From the NCBI GenBank assembly GCA_008508345.1, contig QNGE01002653.1, positions 15,926 through 79,925 on the forward strand: a stretch of 64,000 nucleotides of DNA, in the 5' to 3' direction. Positions 10,754-21,242 of the stretch are shown here, in pieces; positions within the stretch are counted from its first letter, which is position 1, and every line of letters begins with the position of its first letter. The notes under the pieces are model-generated. The model did no database searches. It was not told the DNA's origin and saw nothing but the letters and a program-made list of their open reading frames with translations. The position numbers and the translations under genes were made by a program. Origin of the DNA: Paragonimus westermani (taxonomy: Eukaryota > Platyhelminthes > Trematoda > Plagiorchiida > Troglotrematidae).

Positions 10754-13700
10754 ACACTCAGGTAGCACTTTCGTGCTATTCTGTGACATTGTTTTTCATC
10801 CAGGATTGGACGCGTATTATAACGTTCTCAGTGTGTAGGTAGGCATATCAGTTAGCTTTTATTGTACGGTCCACCGTTGCCAAAAAGCAAGCGACTCTGT
10901 TGGTGTTACTGGTGCGACTTCTGCGCGTCTCAAAGGCAGTACACATTTTTTCCTCATCTCGCTAAGGAGCTTAGTATTTGGTGCATCGGAGATCCAAAGT
11001 AGTAAACTCATCATGTCGAAATATCTTTGGACACTTACTGCTTTTCGGAAGGAGATATGCATGCAGGTGTACTATATTCTGCCTGTGCTCCATGGCCGTT
11101 CTCATTCCATATCGATCGTAAACCATAATCGAGACCTCGATCTTCCAGGGGGATCCACATGGTTATTTTTAAATCTTGAAATCGCCCCATTTCTATACAT
11201 GCGGGGCGCTCAGCTATAACTGGATAAAATTCCGATGGGTTGATGACAGGTTTGCAACCATGGTTCAAATCTTCAAACATGGCTGATGAATTCATGTAAG
11301 TATCCACCGCCCTTCAAAGCGAGAATGAAGGTTTTTTTTTGCCTTCGAATGACATCTCTACCCTCCTGTTTAGTTTAAGGGGATTATGGTTCAGTAAAAC
11401 ATTCATGCGGAGATTTAACAATGCGGCCTGTTTTACTGGAGGTAAGTAGCAGTGATTTTGTCGTTGTGGTAGATACTGTCTTAATTTCGCCTTTCTGTTT
11501 GAAACCTTTCCAGTTATTCCTGAGAATGACAAACCAAGAAATGCAGTCTTCAATGTTTTCAGTGTCACATAAGGTCTACAAAAGCATTTTGTTCATATCA
11601 ACTCCAGCGACGCGTACCAGACTTCGGGATACAGCAGATAGAAAGACAGTAATTGAGGGGTTTTCCAACCTTCTGAAAATGAGGTATTTATCAACAAACT
11701 CACAATCCGCAATCTTTAGTAAGCCACTTGAAACTCGGACACATATTGCTCTCGCAAAATGACAAAATGCTTTAGAACTCTGCCAGCATAGTACCATTAT
11801 CTGAAGAAGGATGGAGTTTTGCTCCGTATGTAGAACCTGACATTATGGCATACTTGCGACATCTGAAGGCAACTAGGGTTGTTTGTGAGTTAATTCTAAA
11901 AAAATTGTTTGCTAAAATGCAGTGTTTCAGAAGTCGGTGGCAAATTCTGTTAGGCTGTAGGTCGCTGGCAGAAAAAAATTCGAATCAGATTATCCAAATT
12001 TTCACTTGCGGTAACATCCGAGTGATTACGGTGTTTAGCGGGAACTGAGCTTCTGTAGGAACTGACTTCCTGTCTGCCCCGTTCATTGTTTGCGAGTGGA
12101 AAGCAAGTGTATGTATATATGGCACCTCCAACCTAACGATTGCAGATCCTAAAGACGTATCCATCGACGTAATTATAAGGAGAAAGGGCGATATAATCAA
12201 CGAAATTTTTCGGTTTGTTCGGATTCAGTGTTTCAATAAATTGAAGAAAGTTACCATTAGTTAGTTCATCTTTCGAAATATCCCTGGGATGGAGGTCCGT
12301 CTCAGTTCGTTCAAGTCACGAGAAACGTTTCATTCGTAACTTTAAGTATGCGAAGTGATCTATCGTGAATTCTATGGTCCACATCGTAACAAGATACACA
12401 GGCTGGCCCCTGTGCTTCACGTACTACGGGAATATGCTACAAAACGGTGTAAGTGTAAATGCAAGAAAATTGAGACGCGTGTGATAGATAACATGAATGT
12501 ACATGAACCGGTTGATGTACGACACTGTGCATCTTTGGCCGATCCCTCAGCTCTCTTGCATACGTTTCCTGGCAACATAGGGGAATGAAATCAGCCTCCA
12601 GTATATTAAACACTTGAGGTTGTGCCCCTCTCCCAGACCGGTTGTATAACAGTTATTCATTAATGTGCTGTAATCATTACAGTGTAATCATTAGTGTACT
12701 GCTGCTGATGGTTAGAAATTTTGTCCCAAACGGTGTTCCTTCCTCCCTAACCGAGCAACGTGGTTCTCTAAGAACACCATGACTATGGTGGTTCCATCTT
12801 GGATAGCAAAGTGGCAAAGTTTGCGGACCGATTAGCATGCTTAGGTAACTGCGTCAACATCCGTTAGATATGGAAACCAAATTAGTTGTTTGGAGTTGTT
12901 TGCTGTTCTATATCATCTTTGGTGATAGGGGGCATTGCTCTAAAGCCCAGGAGGCACGCTCGCGATTCGACTAAAAAATGGGCATAGCAGTTAGCTAGTG
13001 CGAATAGGACGAAATTCAGGCCCGCAAATGATTACATCTTTAAATGTGTTCTGATTTGTTATGGTTTATTTACTGTCCGATTTTGATTGATTACGTGACT
13101 TTGTTGAGGGCCGCTCAACCCTTACCAGTCACCACCACACTCTATTCAACAGATTTTTTCGGTGCCGAGTGTACCGACTACGAAAGAACACAATTCGATA
13201 ACTGGTTGTACTGTTGATCTTGTCAAGCTGGTTTAGATGAAGGAGATTCTAGTGTTTGCAATCGAACTGTCATTTGGACACTCCAATAAACCGATCTGAT
13301 AGTGATTCACTCCATGCATGAACTACCATTTAGTCAACCAGAAGGCGGATCTGTTCCTTTCCGGATGATATGGTTTTATATCAGAGACTGCTGAAGAAAC
13401 AGTGAATATCAGTGTTGTTCATCCGGAGCGACCAGATGATAATGCACTGACTAACCGACGGAAGTTCGAACCGTCTTACGAAGTATTTTCACAAATTGAA
13501 ATACGTATTTGGCCCTTTGTTCTTTTTGTCCAATTGTATAGCATTCGATAATAGCAGTGATATGTATTTGATAAGTGATCCAGAACTTACTTAAAAGTTT
13601 AAATAATCGATGGTATGCAAGTAAATCCAGCGAACAGATAATGTACGCGAAAGTTTGGCAGATCAATAGTATATATGAAGGTTCAACGAGTCGATAAGTT

Positions 13701-16700
13701 CAACGAATCCATAGTGCACTGAAAAGTCTAGCGAATCAGAAAGCTAGCCCTATCGTTTGTGATGTCACAGTCGAGTCAGCTAACATTTCATGATTATATC
13801 TTATTCCCACTTATGTGTGTACTTGAATAGTTTTGTGTGCGTACCGGAAATCACCTTCTCTAATTGGTATCCAAGTGCGCATATAAAGCAATTACGAAAA
13901 CAGTGTTTCTCTCCAGCTGCAAAGCCTAATCGTTTGGATCTGAAGCGACTTCGATGATTCATCTTCAAATACATACATTCAATGGCACACGTTAAATAGT
14001 ATAGACGGGTAAGGAGCGATAAAGCGGTGTATGGATATTTCATCACGGGTGCTGAGATGGTTCACTCATCCGTTCCTTATTTAAATATGGACGGGTAATC
14101 AGATTGCGCCTTGAGAGTGCCATACAGCCATCCGCCAAACCGACCACTTTTTGCGGATGTCGCAGCTGATCGGTGCATGTCAGTGTCTGCCACCTGTGTT
14201 GTTGTAAATGTTGGTGATGTGTACAGAAATGAGGTTACCGAAGTTCAGCTGCTGTAGGTGACATTTCTTTCGCGAACCTAGGCCCTCGTGACTGCGAATC
14301 TGAGGCTGAAAACTATGGGAGGTGGTTGATTATCGGATTTACTGTCGGAAGCCAACGTTCATGAACGATACAATATAATCCGGAAGTATAGAAGCCACTT
14401 CACTGTCATCCGCAACCAGATTGTTTTTTCGTTTAATATTCTACGAGTAAGCTTAAAGAGTTCTTATGAATTAGATTTGTTCCTTTTTCCTTCGTTATTT
14501 CTAAACTAGGCCTTGATTGTCCGGTGGTTTGTTATATTTGGGGGATTTTCAAAAATTTGCGACACCCCAATGGCTCCATGTGAAAGAAATCCACCAAATG
14601 ATCTGGTTTCGGATGTCACTGCTTAGGTTTGGAGACAATGTCAAATCAGTGCCAATACCGTCGGCCGACAAACTTGTGTGGATGGTGCCGTGCATTTCTC
14701 CACACCTAGAAAAGTCTTCAGCCTTAGGTACGTTCTGCACATTTTGCTCTACCGCTTGACTCAGTGTAGCACAACGATTAAGCAATTGCTTCTAACCTGA
14801 GCATGAGACAGCTAACATTACTGCCAATCTCCGTAGATCTATCAAACCCCAGTACAACATAATTCACAGCATTCGTAATATGTAACGTAATCGATTACGA
14901 AACCAAATCAAAACTGGTGTAGCATCTCACACGCGACTACAACGAAATTGATGTGATCGGTGTATTTTTAGTGGATGTGGTGTTATTAGCTTGGGATACA
15001 AACTTGACGTAAAAAGGTAAACCGGTTAAAGCTTGATAATATTTGTTGACCGTGGTAACGCATTCGGGATTTACACGGAAATTAGAGGAATTGATAGGAG
15101 ACAGTGTACAATTTACTTTTGTTCAGACGTCAAATTGTTGTGATGAGTAGAATTGCCGTTGTTAACTGTCTAGCTCAGTGAAAAAAATGGAACAGTTAGA
15201 ACTATAGGGAATTGAAAGCGCTACTGGGATTTTGGGGGCGAACGTTGCCGGGGAAGAGTCCGGTTAGCATCATGCTCTATCATAGACTCTTCCTGAATGT
15301 ATTTATGAAATTACTTCTTCAAAATGAGTATTTTTCTGTTGTACTTTGCAGTTGTTTTTCATACATTTCGCATGGGCTTTCACTGAGAACTACGCCACAG
15401 AGTTGTACTCAGCAGCGAAAGTGCAATGCAGTCATTCACGTAACAACCCTTGTAGTCAAAAATATCCGTGTTTCAGCCGTGCTGTAATCTGATTTTAGAA
15501 CAGCGAAGGTCAGTGTGGTTTACTTTATTCACTTAACGACAGTGTTTTAAAACCAGAGAGATCGAACATGTAGGTGTCCAAAAGTGTAATACACTGTTAG
15601 CCTCACACGGTTTTGTGATAGCTCGTTGTGCTGCTGTAAGAGCAAGTTTATGTTGCTGTTCGCCCAGGTGAATTGCCCATCGGTCTGTCTGAGGTGCCTT
15701 TCAGTCGTGCAGCTCGACCGTGTTAAGTTCACTTCAATTAACTATGTTGCGCGGATTTCACCCGGTGAAGTGGCTAGTATCAACGAATTAACGATGGACT
15801 GTTGAGTGGGTGTAATTCAGCTGTAAGGGATGGCTCAGGATTATATTGTATAGCTAAAAATCTGGACGTGAGTTGTAAAACTGTGGTTCGTCGTTGAAAT
15901 ACTCGAACACAAAGGGATATGATCACTGTTAAACATCCGATCCATATTTTATGACCTCCGCACTAGACGACTGCACTATCGTGTGTTCTATTAGGTGTAA
16001 TCGAAAGATCTCATCCTTATGTCGCTTCTGGATTGCGCGTGATCGACGAACCAAAATTATTGACCTAGACAGAAAGAAAGTGCATTAGTCCTGCGAGTTT
16101 CCGTGAATGTCACCGGATGATTTACTTCTTGCTTACCACAGTGAATTATCGGAAACGTCTAAAAAGTCCTGCTCGGTTGTTGTTTGCTCGGATTAAGGGA
16201 ACTTCTGGCTCTCGGATCCACGGATGTCTAGCATGGTATGGATGTTTGTGGGCGATTAAATGAGTATACATTCAGTCGTTTCATGACTCAAGTCCCACCA
16301 TAAAGGATTGATGAATGGCTTTTTTTAATATCTCCAAGTGTTCTGTGAAAAATGTGAACTGGAGAACCGTAGGATCTAGTGTGATGCTTCGTACGTCATC
16401 ACACTTATCCGTCAGTCATTTAGGTTATCAATGTGACTGGCAGTGTGTTGCTTCCTGAGTGCAACTTCATTCACGAAGTTTGCGCGACTGTCACAAATAA
16501 CCGAAATACCTTATTTGAAGATCGGAATTTTCATATCTTTTTCAGCCACCGGTTATCAAACAGGTAGGTTTAGATTGTTTCATCAATAGGATTAAACACC
16601 TCAAGCAACATGGCCACCATGTGAGTGTATTCCAAACTACTTTAGAATGTTTTGCACGCCTTCCGTGTGACTTGTGGGTCATGGTCAAACGTTTGGCCTG

Positions 16701-17521
16701 TACTCAAAAAACAATTAGGGTTCGTGTGCAACATTTTTCTGACCTGGCAATCCCCAATCGGCTTACTTTCTTCCGTTTTAATCCAACTGGTTGGGCAACT
16801 GGGATGCCGAGTTTTCATGAAATCCCGTATCAAGCGGATGGCCATTGAAATTGTCATTGAAACTCGCACATACTTAAGCTGTTTGATAGGAATCAAAATT
16901 CCCCCGGTTCAGTGAAACGTTTTGTAATCGATCTAGGTCAGAAAATCAGTTTAAACTGGCAGAAATTTTGAGATTTTGCTGATGCAAGTTTTCAAGGTGG
17001 GTCTATAGTGAGATATCTCAGTTTATATAGGAACCAACAAACATCCACTTCTTTTCATCCCGTGTCAACCCATTGTGAACGTTACGAATGATTTTAAATG
17101 GCCCCATAGTGCGTTATCCGTCAAGAGAACGCAACACATATATAGTGTAACCAAACAATGAAACGGGAAACAGGTTTTCAGTAAACAGCTGACGATTTAC
17201 ATATTTTACTATCCGATGCATCACAAATGTTTACCAATGTTACTTCCACATTTAAATCGGTTGTGGTACATGTTACACTTAAAAGATCACTGATCATCTT
17301 ACTGTGCTGCGACGATCCAACTATCGAACGAATCATGTTATGAAAATTGTATCGAACCATTGGTTTGTCCTTATTGCCAAGCTGAATCTTATCACCATAA
17401 TGGAATCAAAAATGTCAACTTTAATTGTTGTTGCGGCGAGTGTGCTGTAGGTATCGTCGTTTTCATTTGTATACCTAGAATCCAGCGGTATGTCGCACAC
17501 TCACTTGTTTTTTTTCTTCAG
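10754..17521. other. Intronic stretch without recognised content
   Basis: This is the rest of the large MTG1 intron. Frames of 60-113 codons at 11421-11762, 12355-12588, 14517-14759 and 16621-16915 are overlapped by similar frames on the other strand or in another phase, and show no motif. I see no tRNA, no clear transposon core and no low-complexity tract of note. Confidence 0.4.
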
Positions 17522-17940
17522 CCTACCGAAATTAGCTCGTCGGCTGTGTGTGCCTTCTGCGGTTGTGGAGCAGCTGGCACCCTCTGAGTCACCTCAACGA
17601 CCGACCATACTAACCATGGCAGTTGGTATACCAAATAGTGGCAAAAGCACGTTGATCAATGCGCTTCGCTCTGTCAGTCGGAGTGGGTCTGGAGGTGCTG
17701 CCCGGGTGGGCCGTTTGGCTGGTCAAACTCGAGCTGTCGGTCAACCGATTGTGATCTCACGTGGTAATCCAAATGCGATCAGCGCCCATCTGGAATGGTG
17801 GACAGAAGAAGCCTCTAGTGCGGATTTCCGTATCATGATCTTGGACACTCCGGGCATTTTGGAGCCCCGTGTGCGCAGTTTGTGTGAACAGTTAAGTCTG
17901 TGCGTTTGTGGAGCTGTGGATTCAAACCTTGTGGACCAAG
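17522..17940 (+). CDS. MTG1: MTG1 mitochondrial GTPase, exon with G1, G2 and G3 motifs
   Basis: This exon carries most of the nucleotide-binding site. The P-loop GIPNSGKS (G1) is at 17625-17648. GQTRAV, with the G2 threonine at 17727-17729, matches the family's G-x-T-R-A-V. The G3 motif DTPG is at 17844-17855, followed by ILEPRV, the usual DTPG-[IV]-[LM]-x-P-R run. Following G4 in the upstream exon, the order G4-G1-G2-G3 is the circularly permuted layout of YlqF/MTG1 proteins. Compared with the human protein there are extra residues before the P-loop (LPKLARRLCVPSAVVEQ and on) and a hydrophilic insert between G2 and G3 (about 17750-17830). The exon ends CAAG before gtggga at 17941, phase 1, and joins the next exon as VDQ-E-LLVDYLL. 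All GTPase motifs are intact, so the gene looks functional. Confidence 0.93.
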
Positions 17941-19363
17941 GTGGGACAACATTGTGTTTCTTTGATGGTTTTGTTCATTGCAACTAAACAACCGTTTTTT
18001 TATGGAGGCTCATATTCGGACGTCAGTTTCTTTATTTTCACCTAAACTCGCTCAATAGTGTATTCGTTTGGCGGATCATATCTTACACCCTCACCGGTCA
18101 CTAAAAAAGGTAAATCCTTTTACATCTGTTGCTTATTTGTGTTTGCCCTAAAAATGCAATTCACTTTCTGGTCCTCGAATTTTGATTGACTTTTTAACCA
18201 TAATTTCACTGCTGGTCTACAAATGATAACTACTGTAACTCTTGAGCAACTTTTTACATCATCTGCTTCAGATGTCCTCTCCAGTCATAACAATCTACCA
18301 TTATCAGCTAATCTGTCAAGTAGTTATTGAGTTGTTTGCACGATTGTAGCGTTCACATAAAAGGAGCCCCAATTAACCACACCTCTAGGCTGGCGCATGC
18401 ATAATGAGAGAATGAAAATGAGATAATTCAAAAATGTCGACAATCGTAATCATCAGTAGCAGTGCATAGGTAGTTGCTGCTGACGCTTACTAGCCATAAT
18501 ACCATTAATAATTCTTAGTTAAAAGATACTTGCCACTATCCTCGTGTCTAGATCCATTCAGTAAACATCAAACTATCTGTATTTTGTAGAAACGACTGAA
18601 TATTAATTGAAAATGGGATGCTATTTGCTTAACAGACTCATTGGAGCAGTTACTGCTTTGCCTCATTGATGTTCCTCTTCACACAAAACCTTTTTGGTCA
18701 GCATCAACGATCTCGCCACTTGGCCCGATTTTTGGACATCCTATAACTTCAGCTGGAGATTAAGAGGATGGCGAAGCACCTCCTGCCTTGAGGGCAGATG
18801 CTAATTGCAGTTCCTGACTTCCTGTTGGCTGTTTTCATTTTCCTTCACCAACAGATCACCACCAGTGAACTATGGACTCTCCAAAACGTGCATGGTGTAA
18901 TTGGTATATCGGTTTGTTTAACGCGTGACTTAGCCACTTATGCATTTCCGAGATTTGGGTCAGAAACGTTGTTTTATCTTAACTGCTGAAGCTACGTTCC
19001 AACGTCCGCGCTACTTACTAGCCACTGTCATCCAGTGCACGCGCTTGAGTGCAGACCTCTATAGTCAGATCTCATCATGCCTGGTATTCCCGAAAATCGG
19101 CGACCACGTTTCTTAATCGTACACTATAAGGCATTTTAGTTTTCACTAGAATGCCTTTGGTAAATACGGGTCAGTAAGTCCCTTTAGCTTTCGAAACATG
19201 AACTACAGCTCGGCAGCTGGCGTCGTCAAGGTTTATACGATCGGTAACAGCGTCATCGTCTGACTCGTTTAAGATCTCTTACCATCTGCTAGTTAGTGGC
19301 CAGTCCCATAGACGCTTTCTTAAAATTCAAAGTAAATCGTGTATTGTCCACAACCTTTTTCAG
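17941..19363 (+). other. MTG1: MTG1 intron
   Basis: A GT-AG intron of 1423 bases, with donor gtggga and an acceptor ending cctttttcag at 19363. I see no recognisable element inside. The open frame at 18798-18989 has no motif. Confidence 0.8.
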
Positions 19364-19728
19364 AACTTCTGGTGGATTACCTTTTATTCTGGTGGAATTA
19401 TCGTGGGCGTTCGGAATATGTCTCTGTGCTTGGGCTTCCACATCCAACTGACAACGTCGTAGAAGTCCTCGCTCGTGTTTGTGCTCAGAATGCTTTCTTT
19501 TTGAATACTCATTCAAAACACGCGGTTTCGCGTGGACCTTCCTGGCAGGCGAACGAAATTGAATCACTAACTTCCGACCACATTCAGGTTTCCACTCCCA
19601 GACCCGATCTCAGAAGAGCAGCTGCTCACATCCTTCGACTTTTCGATAGAGGTGCTTTCGGACGAACTACGTTTTTACCTTCAGATGAGGAGGCCGCATC
19701 CAACTATTTCATTCTGGCTACCCGGTGA
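19364..19728 (+). CDS. MTG1: MTG1 mitochondrial GTPase, last coding exon
   Basis: This exon encodes the C-terminal helical domain. It opens ELLVDYLLFWWNYRGRSEYV, the counterpart of the family's 'A-D-Y-L-L' helix followed by an aromatic/glycine segment. VLGLPHPTDNVVEVLARV follows, then a variable linker. The end, STPRPDLRRAAAHILRLFDRGAFG, matches the conserved closing block in which a proline/aspartate turn leads into a helix and then R-x-G-x-x-G. The stop is TGA at 19726-19728. With the two upstream exons this gives 322 residues, the C-terminal three quarters or so of the protein. The human protein is about 334 residues in full, so this version is longer, through inserts. No polyadenylation signal lies close by; an AATAAA is at 20418-20423, perhaps too far downstream. 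Confidence 0.92.
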
Positions 19729-21128
19729 TTTGTATCCAGCCTTGAGATTTCGAAATAATACAGTTTAAACAAACCTATTTACTTTTTTCTCAGGTTTATT
19801 AGTGATTTGCAAACTGTGCTTGTTGTGTAGTGTACTTTCAGTATACGAATCTGTGAACAGACTGAATGCTGTTTGGAGCGAACGCAATTAATGAAACCTC
19901 TGCGGGAACACAAAAGCTGATGGACCAAGGAGTATAGTGAGAAAAAGGTTTTCTGACAATTCTACACGGTTTCGATTTTTTTTCTTTCAAATTGGATACA
20001 CATGTGACCACAACCTTTGTATTCGGGTAGACTTTCCAGACGTTTTCCAAAAAGAAGCATTGAACTCTAGTTTTGCTGTTGTTAGAACTCGACAGTAGTG
20101 CGTATTTTTGCCACGGCCGGAATTGTTACTCCGGTCATACTGTATTGATCAGTGCGCCGTTCTCTTTAAATTAGGCATGACCTAGTTGTCACCTGAACGC
20201 TAAACCACTCCCGGTTGTGAGTAAGGATCAGGTACCCTGACCTCGCAGAGCACAAATTTACTTTCTTTTAACTCCAATCGGTAGCCATACCATTAGGATT
20301 TATGGTACAAGTCGTACTTTTTGATTTCATCAAACCTGCTAAACAATATTTCAGATTTCTGATGAGTAGTCATGAATTTATTTAGGACTTTCGCAATTTC
20401 TTATCCAAAGAGGTTTGAATAAAGACGCTCACAGAGTCAAACGGAACACGTCCCGCACCACTGTGGACTGTAGCCCTATCATATAGTATCTTTAGCTAAG
20501 GGCCCATCTCTTATGCCTTAACCGGAAGCTGTGTGGAGCTGACATATCTGCCTGAATGTTTTGTCTGTGAATCAAGCCGTTGGGTTGCTGATTCGGCGTT
20601 CTTTCACGCCAGTGTTCTTTTTGTTGGGTAGACGTATATAAGACGTGTCCGGCCTACCTTAGTAAGTTGTATTATTTCCTATAAGGGACACCTGCCTATC
20701 CACATCACAAATCGGTGTACTTCGTCATTGGTCACAGCTTTCTACCACCAACCAAGCAATGTTCTGCAGACAACGATGGCCGAAAGCAGACGACGCACAA
20801 ATATTCTCTACAAGGAGTAGCCAGGTTTCGCAGGTGTAGAGCAGCACTGCACACACATTTACGTTACATGTTTTTTTCTTTAACAATTGGGGACTCTCAC
20901 ACCGACGCTGGAAATACGTCAGATCAGCAAATGCCAGCTTGGGTTTGTCGATACATAAGGAGATCTTTTCTCTCTATTGATTAGTCCCACATATGGTATC
21001 TCTAGGAACAATCAATGCCGTCGAGTATAGTCCTCACTTTAGCATTTGGGTTCATTGATATTGATGACTGCGTGCTTCACATCATTTCTATTGGTGATGG
21101 GTGCAGCAGTTTGTTGTTCCACTTACAG
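19729..21128. other. Intergenic stretch between MTG1 and SMIM15-like gene
   Basis: It contains the SINE half at 20047-20215 and an AATAAA at 20418-20423. The remainder, with frames at 20715-20984 and 21015 onwards, has no recognisable product. Any SMIM15 promoter should be here, but I cannot point to a TATA box or initiator with confidence. Confidence 0.4.
20047..20215 (-). repeat. tRNA-derived SINE, degenerate copy
   Basis: Read on the minus strand, a tRNA-like part (GACCGGAGT, B-box remnant) leads into a body with CACTACTGTCGAGTTCTAAC followed by AGCAAAACT and the tail AATGCTTCTTTT. The same body and tail occur on the minus strand at 63345-63430 and 39252-39310. The + strand just after it (20219-20255) faintly resembles the head of the + strand SINE halves found at 39550 and 63670. 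Confidence 0.6.
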
Positions 21129-21242
21129 ATGGATTCTACCCCGATGGACAATGTGGACGCTAAGCCACTGGTCGAACAAGCTTTGGAATTGGGAGATCCT
21201 CCGAGAGATTGGTCCGGGTGGTTTGCTTATATGGCCCTGAAG
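21129..21242 (+). CDS. SMIM15: SMIM15-like small membrane protein, first coding exon
   Basis: This exon encodes 38 residues starting MDSTPMDNVDAKPLVEQ and ending DWSGWFAYMALK before the donor gtaggt at 21243 (phase 0). The W-x-x-W-F-A-Y-M segment corresponds to the start of the short human protein (A-W-A-E-Y-V). The roughly 27 residues before it are an acidic extension absent from the human form. The start is the ATG at 21129, chosen because an acceptor-like tract (cacttacag) ends exactly at 21128, so the mRNA could begin its coding sequence there. The frame is open further upstream to 21015, but that part looks non-coding. The gene's role is unknown; the family is a small integral membrane protein conserved in animals. 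Confidence 0.72.

Larger units (their letters stand above)
3952..17521 (+). other. MTG1: Large MTG1 intron (13.57 kb)
   Basis: This intron is bounded by gtgggt at 3952 and a pyrimidine-rich acceptor ending ttcttcag at 17521. It holds a decayed RTE-like LINE (5780-8230) and a jockey-like reverse transcriptase fragment (10478-10753). The protein reads straight through the exon join, so no exon is needed between them. The other open frames inside are short and occur on both strands. Confidence 0.8.

Noticed and set aside
16621..16915. Overlapping + and - frames inside the MTG1 intron
   Set aside because: Three frames of similar length overlap on both strands without motifs, typical of chance.
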